From the NCBI GenBank assembly GCA_004369085.1, contig ML210156.1, positions 62,001-126,000 on the forward strand: DNA of 64,000 bases, read 5' to 3'. Within the stretch, counting starts at the first letter, position 1; each line of letters starts with the position of its first letter. Under the pieces are notes generated by a model. That model had not been told where the DNA came from and made no database searches. It worked only from the letters and a program-made list of their open reading frames with translations. The position numbers were made by a program, and so were the translations under genes. This DNA is from Coprinopsis marcescibilis. Its lineage: Eukaryota; Basidiomycota; Agaricomycetes; Agaricales; Psathyrellaceae. Positions 14,836 to 27,052 of the stretch are shown piece after piece.

Positions 14836-15226
14836 ACGATTCTCGCCTCGGATTCTTTGATATGATTCTTGCAAGTGTTATCGATTTGTATTGTTGCTTG
14901 TTGCAACCTTTTTGTTCATTGCGATGTAGATAGTTAGTAGTTTCTGAGGATAATTGAAATATAATACCATGTCAGCACAAATACGATAGTTAGACCACTC
15001 AACAAGCGTCCTCTGCAGCAAAGAGACTGAACATGATTTCGACTTTTTTATCGTTTTTTGCATTGACATAGCGACGAGGTTCGGCATGATATGGCATAAA
15101 ATTCCTATCACTGTACATAGCGGGCTGGCATCGATGATGATGTGAAATGTGCATGAGAGTGATGAAGTAAAGCCGATGGAAGTGAAGAAGTAGAGAAGGA
15201 TCCCCCCAAGACGAAAAGCCCGACAT
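14836..15226. other. Convergent 3' intergenic segment
   Basis: This AT-rich gap lies between the convergent pseudokinase and RPL19 genes and presumably holds both 3' untranslated regions. No gene is seen. Confidence 0.45.
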
Positions 15227-15984
15227 TTACTCCTGGGCATCTTCGGCCTCAACTGCGACGATACCCTGTCTCTTTTCAGCGACACGGGCGGCACGACGTT
15301 CACGAACAGCCTGAGGAGAACGTCAGCCACAATGAAATGGGACATGAACAGGGGAGGATCGACCTTGTTCTTGGTACGACGGGCCTCCATTTGGTCGGAA
15401 AGGATCTTGGTGCGGTTCTTCTCGGCCTTGGCTTTGTGGATGTATTCCATAAGCACACGCTTGTTCTTGAAGACGTTACCCTTGGACTTCTGGTAGAGAA
15501 CGTGATAGCTGCAAGTTAAACAGCGCCTAAGCACAATGTCCCAACCACCACACAACGACAACGACGTACAGGTGCTTGTCAATCTTTCCGGCTTCGCGGT
15601 ATTTTTTCAGCAGCCGTCTGAGTACTCTCTGTCTTCGCATCCAGAGGACCTTGCTAGGCATACGAGCATCGGCGGTACCCTTTCTCTTACCGGTGCCAGT
15701 GTGGCGACCCTTTCGCTTGGCGGCAAGGAGATCGCGAGTGCGGGCTCGCGAGTGGATGGTGGTTGGTTTGACGATGATTCGGCCGTCCTTGATCAGCTTC
15801 TTGACGTGGGTTCTTGAGTTGGCATTGCCGATTTCTGCCTGCTCAGCAGGATCGAGCCAGATTTTTCGCTGGCCAACTTTGGAGACGCTGGCGGCGAGAC
15901 GCTTTTGTGATCGAAGGTTGACTAGGATGGGTATATATTAGTTCCAACACTTTGTGGTCGTTTTGGCGCCAGTTGCTCACCCAT
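15227..15984 (-). CDS. RPL19: 60S ribosomal protein L19 (eL19)
   Basis: Four exons (minus strand) give 194 residues: 15981-15984 (ATG plus one base), 15570-15921, 15364-15508 and 15227-15310. The protein reads [118 protein letters not shown] and ends in a basic-acidic tail [15 protein letters not shown]. This is full-length eL19, a helical protein of the large subunit whose C-terminal helix forms an inter-subunit bridge. The start codon split after its first codon by an intron, as here, is common in fungal ribosomal protein genes. The third intron has a GTCGAT donor, less typical but GT-AG. Confidence 0.97.
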
Positions 15985-18900
15985 CGTTACGCAGCTTTCT
16001 ATTCATCCCAACCAGACACAACGACATCCATGATCGATAGCGAAATGACATTCGAAACGCCGAATTGGTGACCAATCAAGAACAAGTCGTGTTCATGATA
16101 TTTCCAGGGTGTATATGTCGTCCAGCATGTCCGGAAGAGCAGAGTAACGGGAAGATGGGCGGGAAGGGCAAGACGGTCATGTCAGAACGCATTTCAAGCA
16201 GCAAAAGGACAGTGTACTCGCCTTGGTCTTGAGGAGGTCGTCGATGAGGAAGCCCACCAAATCGCACAGTGGTGCGGACTGTCCGTGTTACGTAATACAG
16301 CCACAGCAAACCTTAATACTTGTGCTGTGAAGCCACATTAAATCTCCGCGTTTCGCCGCGTCGGCATCGTTCTGCCTCAGAGTCCGAGAAATGGCGTTTC
16401 AGAAACTACTTATCCTATCGGAAAATAATCGATTTATCAACGATTATCCACCACGAGGGCTCCAAGAAGGTGTTCCGGGAGTTTCCTGAATCGATCTGGC
16501 TGAGCCGTAGCTGTCTGGGTCCTGGGCTTGGAGGAAGCAGAGTCCTCCCTGCCTGATTCCAACCACCCAGGATGCTGTCTATCCGATCTGCGGACGAACT
16601 GAACGCCCAGACATCCCATTCTGGTGCCTCCGATACAGCACGGATCCGACTGGTCGCCGTCTGGTCGAGGCAGCACTTGACCAGCTGTCCGAGTCATTCC
16701 TTCGCTCCACCCAAGGATAGACGCTTACTCACCACTCTTTGTGGAACCTACCTGGGCACTTTGTGGAATGTTCTGGCTTGATAACAGGTAAAAGGCTTTC
16801 TGCCGCGCCAGTCGATTGCATTCTTCCGAGGCTTGGCATTTACCAACATACCGGAAGTCGCTAGAGATTCGATTTTTCAATTGCAATTTTAATTCTGTAT
16901 TGATGTTAATAACTTGCGTGAAAGGAGAAGGGGCTTGGTATGTGGATCAGGTATCTCCTTCAATCTTCGAGGGTACCTCAACCCCACACATATGCTCGGA
17001 GTGGTCGTGACAATCACTATTGTCAGGGCAGCGGAGCAGCACAACTCGGATCCTCTCACTCCCGAGTCGCTTGGTTCTCCGGATCCAAGATTTCAAAGAG
17101 GTACAACAAACAATCCACGTCCGCTCTCCGTTGTGAACACAAAGTAATCTCCTTCCGGTTCAAGCGATACGTCATTCCGTTTCTTCCATTGTCTTTGCCC
17201 CAGGGGCGCACCCGGACCCCAAGACCGAACACTCAGCCCCTTGATACAAGACTTAGCAAGCTTCGGAGCACACCCGACAACAATACAGCGGCGTACTCCA
17301 TGTACTCCCGGCCTATACCTTGAAGGGAAAGTAGGTTCCACCAGGCACCCAAACATTCCCATACCCGTTCCATTGTCACAGTTGACCTTTCAGTTCATTT
17401 CATTTCATTTCTCAATTATTTTTGTTTAGCCTTAGGCGGACACATCCTCAGATTCCAGGGTGAGAAACCCGCTAACCCCCATGCAGTTTCGGATTTGACC
17501 GTGTCCGTTTCATATCAAGTTCCTCGTGCCGCAAAGACATAACAATCCAACAGCCTCGAGGCCAGCGCAGACAACAAAAAATGTGCAGATCGGCTAGATT
17601 CACGCATGAGGTTTCTGTTTAGATTTCCCTGGAACCTACTTACGTCCGAAAGCAGCCTGACCAGGTCAACAGAAGACACAGGAAGTTCGGGTTCGGTAGA
17701 ACTTGGCGCCACATACTCAAAATTCGTCTTGAAACAGATGATATATGGGATGAAGGTTTGGTAGCTCGTGTATCACGAAACTTGAGCCCCTTTACTCGAG
17801 TCTACCACCATGATACACGGAGATTATGGGAGTGAGATGGGTAAGCCTCGTGCGCCAGGCCTCTGACATGTCGCCGTGCCAATCGAACATTGGGGTGGCA
17901 TAAACGCGACGGGCGTTTGTTGCTTTCGGGTCTGTGGTAAGAAGCCGTCGATGCACTACTAAAGCAATGTGGCCCGCATCGCCAGTCATAGTCCTCCGCG
18001 TACATATTCCGGCGAATTCAGAAAGCTGAATACCCATCTTGGAACCTCAAACGGCGACTCCGGCGGCAGAAGGCCTTCTCAAGCCCAACCAAAAGCAAAG
18101 CTAGAGTTTCTCGCGCTTCTTATCGAAGGCAATCAAGTCCCAAACGTAAGAACTGGCTTCCACCAACTGAGATTAGTTTCGAATGTCGAGTGAGTTTGGT
18201 CAAATGTACTTAATGTGATTATGTCTTGAAATAGTCAATCGGGACCTATGGGGGTCTTGCAGCCCATGCTTCATCCAGAAAGCTGGGGATAAGTGCTAAG
18301 CGTGGACGGGCCTCAGGAATCCCCAACACGATTTCTACGCCGTGTTTTGAGAGATATGCAAACTAGATCATGCGAAATGGCAGGGTGCCGTAGTGGCTTG
18401 GGTAACCCAAGTTAATAGTTGGGAATAAATTGCCACAAATTCACCCACCTTAAAAAGTGTCGCGGGATTTTTGCCATTTGTTCAGGACACGATGTTGTGA
18501 GTCTGTGATGATGATGCGTTGTTGCAGGATAGACAAGTCCTGGGAGGTTTGAGTGCCCAATCCACAGTGATAGCTTTGGCCATTGCTACGTTGGCAGAAA
18601 CGTTAATTTACGTCTGCTGAGTCCTTCTATTTTGTCTTGTACCCTGCTTTAGTCGGGGCTTCGATTCGTCAAGAAACAAATTCCAAGCTACAGAAAGTGT
18701 ACATCGAAGTCTAGATCTTCACAAAGCGTCTGAGAGTCGGACCGACCATACGGAGTCTAGCTGGTTTTTGATGACGCCATAGGTCAACTGACTGTTTGCA
18801 CATGAAGCGCCGGCTGTGAGTATCGGGGTTCGGGGGCCAGAAAAGGTATTAAACCGGACGAGGGCCAGTGACGGCAGGACAAGGTTGACTTGAGCTGCCA

Positions 18901-19979
18901 CGGCACGCTGATTGCATAGGGCCGATCGAAGAGGTTGAAACAGCCTTTGGAAAAGGTTGAATAGTAGGCCAAAGTGTTTAATCTCCCGTGGAAGGACGAT
19001 CAACATGCTGCGGGCAGACAGAAGGGCAGCCGTAATATGTCCACCCAGGGCAGTTGCTCGCCCGAAAACCCAAGATCTTGAACTAGAGTACAGAACAATC
19101 TTCCTTTCGGCCTTGGCTGTCAAGGAAGAGGGGTGATCACAAGGGCTCCAAAACATGTAATAGATAAATATGTTTGTCTGCGCAGAGTTCGGATTCAGAA
19201 ATAAAAGGCCCCATCGGGACGGAAGAGATGAGAGGTCGATAAGACCACGAGGAAGATTCTGGAAGATCGCTTGGGTGCAGAGACTGCTGAGTCTTGGACG
19301 TTGTGGTGACTGCGACGAAGGAAGCGTGGGCAAGGGAGTTAGCGGATAAACAGTTTGTATGTAATTAATTATTCGGGAGAAAATAAAATAAAAAAGATTT
19401 CTGTGGCTGTGGGCTTACACATTGGTGGGATATGGGAGGGCCTGTTCTGGTCTTTTCTTTCTACCACCATCATCCCAGCAGCGTTCAAGTTTTCTGCGAT
19501 TCTTGTTCTTCAACAAGGGCTTCAGCGACGGGCGGTTGTCTGACCTGCTCACCCGCTCACAGCCTCGGCAGTCGTCCAATTACTGACTTTATTGTCTCAT
19601 TCTCCTCAGGCAATCGCGTTCTTTCCTCTCCTCCCGTGTAGGTTTCCCCCTACTTTTGGGTTGATAAGAAACTAATAACTGTGGCGTATCTAGGTTGTAT
19701 ATAACCATCCCAATTTGAAACGCACTGTACATCATGATCATATCTGTCTAGAACGACGTCGAAACGACCAACTTACCCCAACTGCACCAAACCCAGCTCG
19801 ATCTCACATCTGCATACACCATCCGACTCATTTCACGCAATCACCCAGCAACATCACCAACAGCCCCTCATATAGGAGCTATATCATATCCACGGCTTTA
19901 TTAATTGCATTAGTCAACAACCACCAACAGAATTCCAATCACGACGATCTACGCTACGACCTTCATCACTACCGACACC
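15985..19979. other. Gene-poor 4-kb interval
   Basis: About 4 kb lies between the divergent RPL19 and Hal4-type kinase genes, by far the longest gap without a supportable gene. Open frames are short apart from a minus-strand frame at 18719-19333 that lacks domain-like or splice-consistent features. There is a TTCATTTCATTTCATT tract near 17393-17410. I see no transposase or reverse transcriptase motif and no long terminal repeats, though old mobile remnants cannot be excluded by eye. The last few hundred bases must hold the kinase promoter and leader. Confidence 0.5.
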
Positions 19980-22143
19980 ATGTCTACTCCAGAATCCTCC
20001 TCCACTGACGCCCCCCAAACCGAAAGCGAAGGATCCGACAATTCTGACAAACCGCCGCAAGCAATGAAGCTCGCAGACAGGTTGAACAAGCTTAGCCTCC
20101 ATGAAACGAACGGTAGCTTCGGGCCAAGCCCCACCGTTACGCCAGGTCTCTCCAACGGCAAGACCCTCACTCAGAACGACAGTCCAAATACGTTTCCCCT
20201 TCCCCCTCCCGATTCGCTCATAACTGGGGACAAGCAACCTGGCTTAACTCGTGCTGCCCTTGAAAAGCTCTCGCTTGATAACGCCGTCTCTTCCTCCTCC
20301 TCCTCCTCAGATCTCAACGATTCCAAGAAATCCGCCATGAAGCTGAACATCGAACCAGGAGCCATTCCGACGACCTCTTCGATCCCTTCCCCGACGATCG
20401 CCTCGCCCACCGACAGCTACTGGGATGGCACCAGTGCCCCACCCAGCCGGGCGGCAAGTCGACCCGGCAGCAGGGCTCCCAGCATGTCCTCTGGGGTGTC
20501 TGGAAACAAACTCGCCTCCCAGATCGCCGCAGCCCTACCAGGTCGTCAACGTCGCGGCAGCCAGCCCGAACTACCAAAATCAAAGCCTGCATCCGTCCAT
20601 TCTGACAAGGGTGATTCCCACAAGTTCACCCTCAAGGAGCTCCTCAGCAGCGGTCCCAAGCTCAATCGGAAGAGTTCACAGCGATCAACGTCGTCCAAAA
20701 GATCAGACTCCGATGCTGGCGACGGACGCGCAAGAAGCACAGCGGGTGATAGCACAGTTAGCTTATCCCAGAAGTACGGTGTTTGCCAGAAGGTTGCCAT
20801 CGGAAAGGGAGCGACGAGCGTGGTCAGGCTTGCGCACAAATGGGATAGGAGCGAAGAGAAACTCTACGCGATCAAGGTGGGTTCTCATGCAGCTAACATC
20901 TATGGCCCTGATCTGAGGGTGCCTTTTGGGTGTATAACAGGAGTTCCGCAAACGTCGCAAGAACGAATCTGAGAAGGAATACATCAAGAAACTCACAGCA
21001 GAATTCTGTATCTCTTCGACCTTGCACCATCCCAACGTTGTCGAAACTGTCGATCTGATCCAGGATGAGGCTATGCACTGGTGCGAGGTCATGGAGTTCT
21101 GTCCAGGCGGAGATTTATACGCAGCGATAAAGAGAGGGTGCGTACTTTTTTTTATGATTCAAGGGCAACCTTCAGGCGTGCAATTTGCCTTGTCCCTGAA
21201 CTTTATATGCTGGCCAAGGTATTGCGAAGGCATGCGCCATCAAGGTGCCATGCATCGGTAGCTCACCCTATCGGTTATCATTTCGCTTGGCTGCCCGCGG
21301 TGTCCTCTCAGTCCATTCTTTGTCTTGATGAAGCTCCTGTTTGATTTTCTTACTGACAACATTTTTGTTGCAGTGGTATGAGCCCGAGTGAAGTCGAGTG
21401 TTCCTTCAAGCAACTGCTAACTGGCGTGAAGTACCTTCATAGCCAGGGAGTTGCCCATCGTGATTTGAAGCCGGAGAATCTTTTCTTTGATGGAAAGGGT
21501 CACCTCAAGGTATTTTCGCTGAATTGTCGGTTGGAAACGACGTTTAAACGTCCTTAGATCGGCGACTATGGTGCTTCAACAGTATACCGTTTGCCTTGGG
21601 AAACCACGGTGCACATGTCTTCCGGGTTATGCGGAAGTGAGCCCTACATCGCGCCTGAGCAATTTTTGAACAAACGTAAGCCGCCCTGTTCTTCATGATT
21701 GTTCTTAGAAACAATCTGATTTTACGAACCCTCGCCATCTTCTGTTAACTCCTACAAATGCGGAAATAGCCTACGACGCGCGTCTCGTCGACATCTGGGC
21801 ATGTGGAATCGTTTACTACTGCCTCCACTTCCAGGAGTTACCATGGCGTGCGGCTCAGGCCGGGGGCGACCAGCTATACGCGGCCTACGCCCAGGCCTGC
21901 GCTAGCTCAAAGCCAGAAACATCAGCGATGCCCCAGACCATCCATAACTTGAGCCCAAGACCCTGTCGCCCTCTCATTCGCCAAATGCTGGAGCCCGATC
22001 CACGCAAGCGATTCTCTATTGAGGCGGTCATTGAACATCCCTGGGTACAGCAAATCGAGATCTGTCACGACGTCAAGGATCCAAAACATATCCACGGCTG
22101 TGCACGGGAAATGGGAATGGCCTATGCGGATAAGGCGTCGTAA
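19980..22143 (+). CDS. Hal4/Sat4-type serine/threonine protein kinase
   Basis: Five exons give 573 residues: 19980-20876, 20941-21137, 21374-21509, 21558-21675 and 21770-22143. The first about 260 residues are Ser/Pro-rich and disordered. The kinase domain shows a glycine-type loop [13 protein letters not shown], the catalytic Lys in [14 protein letters not shown], helix C in [18 protein letters not shown], hinge [33 protein letters not shown] (DYG in place of DFG), [21 protein letters not shown] and a final [13 protein letters not shown]. The RKRR insertion after the Lys strand and the GSEPYIAPE activation segment are typical of the fungal Hal4/Sat4, Hrk1 and Npr1 group, which controls plasma-membrane ion and nutrient transporters. 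Active-site residues are present, so an active kinase is expected. The exact paralogue cannot be named from sequence alone. Confidence 0.88.
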
Positions 22144-23398
22144 TAATAGGTGAGTGAGATCATCATGTACATCAGTCCGTTGAAGATCTGGATTCTGACG
22201 CTGTTTCAAGCCCGACTCCGTCAACCCTTTCGTATACCCCACCCCACCCCCCGCAGTCACAGACCGAGAGTGCAACGCATAATTATGCCTGCTGGCGCTT
22301 GGAGTTGGGGAGGCTTAAATGTTTTGAAACTTGTTTCTTGATGTACTTCTCTTCTGTCTCCTCTTCTCCCGTCGTCTTTGTTTCGTTTTGCTCTCTCAGT
22401 TTCCTATCCCAGTCTTTTCTGATTCTCGAGCACAGCCTGTACCCCGACCTCGCCCTTCCCGCATCTGCATTTGTAAACCTTGCGTTTTGCAGGGTTTGGA
22501 GCTCCTTTGACCCCGCTCTTCAACTTGATATCAGAATCGGTGCGGTTCATGTCCGTGGGTTTGGCTTTTGACTTTCCTTATCTTATAGTCATCTCAATGA
22601 TAGGTTTCATCTTGTTACCTTACCATGTTTTGCTAGCTTTGTTCAGACGTCCCGCTTGATTCCCTATGTGTTCCATGTCTTTTTTTTGCTCTGTAGTTAC
22701 ATCTTACGGTAGTAATCATAATATGTGGCACGTCTACAGCTATCGAAATTTGATATAGCTCGGATTTAGTCGGCATGGTACCATGGGTACGATGTTACAT
22801 GGCAATAAAATCTAAGGCGGGAGGTCGTGACATCATTTACTGAAGCCCTGGAAGCCCGACTCGAAATGGGGTAGTGCGAGCAACTTAGTGAGCACGTTCG
22901 TGGAGCATGGAAGGTGAATAAACTCTCCTGGGTTGACTGTGCCAGTCTAGATGCATTCAATTTGGAATACAGCGCAGATGGACAACCTAAAAATGGCGCA
23001 TACCAAGTTCATCGCTGGCTTTTCAAGGGGCAACGTTCCATATAAACACCTCTTACTCCGTGAATTGCTTCGTTGAGAACGCATAGATCATCTCACTCGG
23101 CTTAGTCTTGTCAACCTCGGTCCATTCCTTTTTTTCCAATACTCTTCAAGTCGCGTTGGCCAACCCTGAACTCGTATTACGCTAAAAACCTCTGCAGCGT
23201 CACCTCCGGCATACAAGAGCGTCGGGTAAGCTTTCAGATGTTTCTAAATCTCTTTTTGACTTTTTTTTAGTTAGTGAGTGTCGGGCGCCCGTACTGGGAT
23301 TGCACTATGTGAAATATGTAACGCTAATAGACCATTGAGAGATATTTCATGTCAAAGATACTGCGATTATTACGGATGAATGGCGGCCAATCTAGATT
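22144..23398. other. Intergenic region before the paralogue cluster
   Basis: This holds the 3' region of the Hal4-type kinase (pyrimidine-rich 22330-22700) and the 3' flank of copy 1 of the paralogue family. No coding signal is seen. Confidence 0.45.
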
Positions 23399-24344
23399 CT
23401 ATCCGACTTTGCGATTTGAGAATGCATCTGCCACCAAGGTTTCCAGTGTCTTCTTGAACAAGTTCCCGGCTTTGGTCGAGACAAGCGGCTTTCCTCCGGT
23501 CATTTCCTCTTCCTTTCGAGCATTTCGACCACCAACGATGTACCGGATGACATCACTCTCTGTTGTCCCTCCAGTAAGGTGCATGTGCTCCGCACCTTCC
23601 CTGATTAGCTCTCCGAACTCTGCACTGAGGCCTTCGTAATCTCCGGGGCCGGTAATCTGCCAGTCCGTTCCCCTTGTAACAAAGAGTGTCTTCGCTGCTC
23701 CACAGGGGACTTTCTCTAAAAAGCCGGAAAACATGCTTAGGTGGTCCCAGTGGCAGTTGGTGATATAGTACTTAGGGAATGTCACATACACAAACGCTGT
23801 TGGGCTTTTTTCAGAGAGTGCATGTTAGAACTCTGGACCATTTCACACCTCTGCAGATGCATCACCTAACGTTGCAGTGCGCCATGAACCAGTTATTGGC
23901 CAGGACAAACGGTCCTGTTTCGTCCCGATTTAGGTAGTAGAACCCAGCCACCGATGATACACTTGCAAGTACCAACCGTTTCTTCGATTGCGGTTTGCTT
24001 CCCGGAAGCTCTTCTACAAACAATTGGTCGATCCCATCATCATCCACCGCTTTCGACTGCTGCTTGGCAACATCTGCTTGAGCGTAGCCATTGATGAACT
24101 GCTCAAAGTCGTGAGCCTCGCCCCTACCGTAGTACTAGAGAAGACGAGCTGATACCTTTTTCGCGGTGGCAGCCCCCAGAGTCCCCACTACACTGAGGGA
24201 GAGCCAACTGTTAGCCGACGACCTAGGTTCCTCGAAAGCATGCTTAACATACATGACTACAATATCTTGCGACGTGAGATCATGGAGCTCGCTTTTGGCG
24301 ATCTCCTCGAGCCGTGGGTTTGAACTTGAAGAGTGTTTCGACAT
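23399..24344 (-). CDS. Paralogue family member, diverged copy 1
   Basis: Four exons (minus): 24253-24344 (92 nt), 24156-24192 (37 nt), 23866-24098 and 23399-23804; introns of 60, 57 and 61 bp; 255 residues. I do not recognise the family. Landmarks shared with the other copies are a short N-terminal exon ending LHDLTSQDIVV, a tiny second exon, then VEELPGSKPQSKKRLVLASV (matching GEMPDRDPDSKERLVLAV in the close copies) and FGELIREGAEHMHL...SDVIRYIVGG. The last part is KPLVSTKAGNLFKKTLETLV. There is no signal peptide, membrane helix or known catalytic motif. The exon-1 ATG is chosen over the in-frame ATG at 24371 by comparison with copies 3 and H. No in-frame stop occurs near the start, unlike copies A-G. 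A TTAAGCGCCC motif lies about 200 bp upstream (24546-24555). Confidence 0.7.
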
Positions 24345-24747
24345 CCCTTGTCCTGAGGCTTTGATCAACAAGTACAGTCTGGTGAAGATAGAGGAGGAAT
24401 GAAGATACAGGCCGCTGACAACTCCTGACGGGAGTAGTCGTGACAGAGTAACTGCGGAGGCACATCCTCGTGCAGTGATTGTTAATTGGCACAGCGACTA
24501 CTCACCTGATTGTACACATGACATGAGTTATGGATATCAGGAAAATTAAGCGCCCGGAGTCACACTGACCAATGAGAAACGATCCATGGGGTACGGGCAA
24601 GACGCTGGGGCAATGATTTGAGAATGAAGTAGTTTCTTTTATCAGACTGGCATGGGGAATGACATCTCAAATGGACACGATTATGGCAGGTAAGGACACA
24701 ATCCTGGTCTGTTACTACCCAGTGAATGATATGCAAGCTATCCGATT
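24345..24747. other. Spacer between copies 1 and 2
   Basis: This holds the upstream region of copy 1, including TTAAGCGCCC at 24546-24555, and the 3' flank of copy 2. No coding sequence is seen. Confidence 0.4.
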
Positions 24748-25692
24748 CTAATTTCTGCGACTAGAGAAAGCATCTGCCATCAAGGTTTCCACTGTCTCCT
24801 TGAACAAGTTCCCGGCTTTGGTCGAGACGAGCGGCTTGCCTCCGATCAATTCCTCTTCATGTTGAACATTCCGACCACCAACGTACCGGATGACATCACT
24901 CTCTGTCGTTCCTCCATTGAGGTGCATGTGTTCCGCACCTTCCGTGATCAGATCTCCGTACTGTCCACTGAGGCCTTGGTAATCTACATGGCCTACGGTT
25001 TGACCCATCCAACCAGAACGCATTGGCATGCGCCGTTCCCTTGTAACAATGAGCGTCCTCGCCGCTCCCCCAGGGACTTTCTCCAAAAAGCCAGAGAACA
25101 TGCTCAGGTGTTCCCAGTCGTTGTTTATGAAGTAAGACCTGGGAGATGCCACGTAGACGAACGCTGTGGGGCTTTTGCCGAGGAAGTGAAGGTTAGGGGT
25201 CTGGGCATTTTCATACATGTCAAGTCTGTCACCTAATGCTGCAGTGCGCCTTGAACCAGTTGTTGGCCAAGACAAATGGGCCTGTACCCCATTTATAATC
25301 ATCATCCGTTGCTATACTTGCAAGCACCAACCGCTCCTTGGCGTGTGGTTTGCTTCCCGGAAGCTCTTCTACAAGCAGCTGCTCGACCCCATCCTGGCCG
25401 TCCAATTGTTGCTTGGCAATATCCGCTTGAGCGTAGCCATTAATGAACTGAGCGAGGTCTGTGAGGCCCGCCCCAATAGTGGTAGATAAGACGAGCTATA
25501 CATTTCTCGCGGTGGCCTCCCTATATGTCCCCACTACACTGATAGGGAGCCGATTGTTAGCCAAGGAGCTACTAGATACCTGAAAGGCAAGATTGACCTA
25601 CATGACTATAGTGTCTTGTAACGTTAGATCCAGGAGCTCACTTTTTCTATTTCCCTGAGCTGCGGCTTTGGACGTAGAAAGCCTAAGGTCAT
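24748..25692 (-). pseudogene. Paralogue family copy 2, frameshifted in exon 1
   Basis: The structure follows copy 1 exactly: exons 25602-25692 (91 nt), 25502-25538 (37 nt), 25233-25447 and 24748-25171. Exon 1 is one base shorter than in copy 1 (91 against 92 nt). The deletion lies in a run of A residues around 25634-25642 and throws the ATG out of frame with the rest. The downstream frame still reads LLDLTLQDTIV, the VVG exon, FINGYAQADIAKQQ, EELPGSKPHAKERLVLAS, LITEGAEHMHLNGGTTES and ends DAFSSRRN. All splice sites and all downstream frames are intact, so the damage is recent, or it is an assembly error in the A-run. Relative to copy 1 there is also an insertion of about eight residues after LIVTRE. 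Confidence 0.65.
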
Positions 25693-25944
25693 CCCTGGTG
25701 ATTAATTAGGCTTGACCGTTTGAACAACGATTAGAGCTCGTGGACGGAGGAGGAGGAATGGAAAGTCGGGGTAGCTGCGGAGATTTGTCAATCGATAAGA
25801 CTGTCATGTCAGAGCCGCCAGTGAATGATCCACGACTTACCCAACGGACTTGCCACCCGTCACCGTCGTGCATTCACGAAAGAGCCACCACTTATCGACT
25901 TTTGAGCAGCGAAAGCCATTTCAGCGAATTATAGCTCATCTATG
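25693..25944. other. Spacer between copies 2 and 3
   Basis: This is the short upstream region of copy 2 and the 3' flank of copy 3. No TTAAGCGCCC motif or ATCGAT inverted repeat is seen here. Confidence 0.4.
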
Positions 25945-27052
25945 CTAAACAGTATGGTTTCGAGTTACAGCGCTAAGGCTAACCAACACAACGGTGATTA
26001 ATGCAGTGTAGAAGATTAGCTTCAAGTTGAATTCCTCCTCAGGCTCACCGAAGCGGGTAGTCGGTTTGCTGCTCTCCGGAGTATCAAATGCGTCTGCAAC
26101 CAACATTTCCAAAGTGCTTTTGTACACCTTGCCAGCTTCAGTTGGGGCGAGCACCATCCTTCCGATCATCTCTTCCTGATTCTGGATATGGTGTGTTCGG
26201 ACGATGTACCGGATGATATCGTTCTCGCTGGTTCCCTCCTTCAAATTCATGTACTCTGCCCCTTCTCTTATCAGGTCTCCAAATGTGGCGTTAAATTCCC
26301 TGACTCTTTCCGAGTCTATTCCCGTTCCCCCCCGATCGCCTTCCCGCCACCCGGTGCGCAAAAATGTGGTTTTCGAGGTCCCGCTGGGAATCTCTGACAG
26401 GACAGAGAGCAGACATGGTAACGAATCCTCGTCTATGATGTCGGAAGCCAAGTTGAAGACGTAAATGACCGCTGTTGGTCTTGAGGACGTTTAGGAAAGT
26501 CACGGACAAATCAGAGTCTCAACTTACACTTGTGCCTGTTTCAGGATCCAATCTTTCACAATGGCCTCCGCAGGCGTGGACTCCCTGCGCCCACAGGTTT
26601 CAGCATTACCGAGATCGATCGGTTTACCAAGTGAGGGTGTATTCACAAGCAACAGCCTCTTCTTCTTCGTGCATGGCTTGTCCTTGTCCGCTATCAACGG
26701 AAACTCCCCGACGAAAATTTCAATGTCATCGACTCCTTCAAGTCTCGAAAGCGGTGCTTCGGCGTAGGCATCAATGAACTGATACCGTAGTCATTGTGTC
26801 AGCTTCCCTGACAGTCAGACAACAAGAGATAAGGAAAACTTGCTTCCTTTCGTTCGAGATAGTACGGGCCCACAAGTCTAATACAAAGCCTCGTCAGCAC
26901 ATTTGACACTTTGTAGATTGGAGTTGAATATCGTACATAATAATAGTATCTGTTGAAGTCATCTGCGTCTCATGATGGTCATAAACGTGAAGCTTTCGTA
27001 GTCGTGGCCCGGTGGGGAGAGGGACTTTGTCATCGGAGAATGTTGTCGACAT
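25945..27052 (-). CDS. Paralogue family member, diverged copy 3 with C-terminal membrane helix
   Basis: Four exons (minus): 26937-27052, 26844-26877 (34 nt), 26528-26778 and 25945-26479, giving 311 residues. The N-terminus MSTTFSDDKVPLPTGPRLRK leads to MTSTDTII, matching LTSQDIVV of copy 1. The tiny exon encodes LVGPYYLERKE. Later parts are FIDAYAEAPLSRLEGVDD, FVGEFP, FGDLIREGAEYMNLKEGTSE and EEMIGRMVLAPTEAG. Unlike the other copies it continues past the usual end and finishes with a hydrophobic segment LKLIFYTALITVVLVSLSAV plus a short TRNHTV tail, a predicted tail anchor or single-pass helix. The second intron appears to use a GC donor (GAA|GCAAGT...ATCAG), the only model that keeps the family frame. 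Function is unknown. Confidence 0.7.

Noticed and set aside
14878..15582. 234-residue minus-strand frame continuing past RPL19
   Set aside because: It contains the third RPL19 exon but reads through introns; the spliced RPL19 model explains the conserved residues.
18719..19333. 204-residue minus-strand frame in the gene-poor gap
   Set aside because: No recognisable motif, no splice-consistent neighbours and unremarkable composition; treated as chance.
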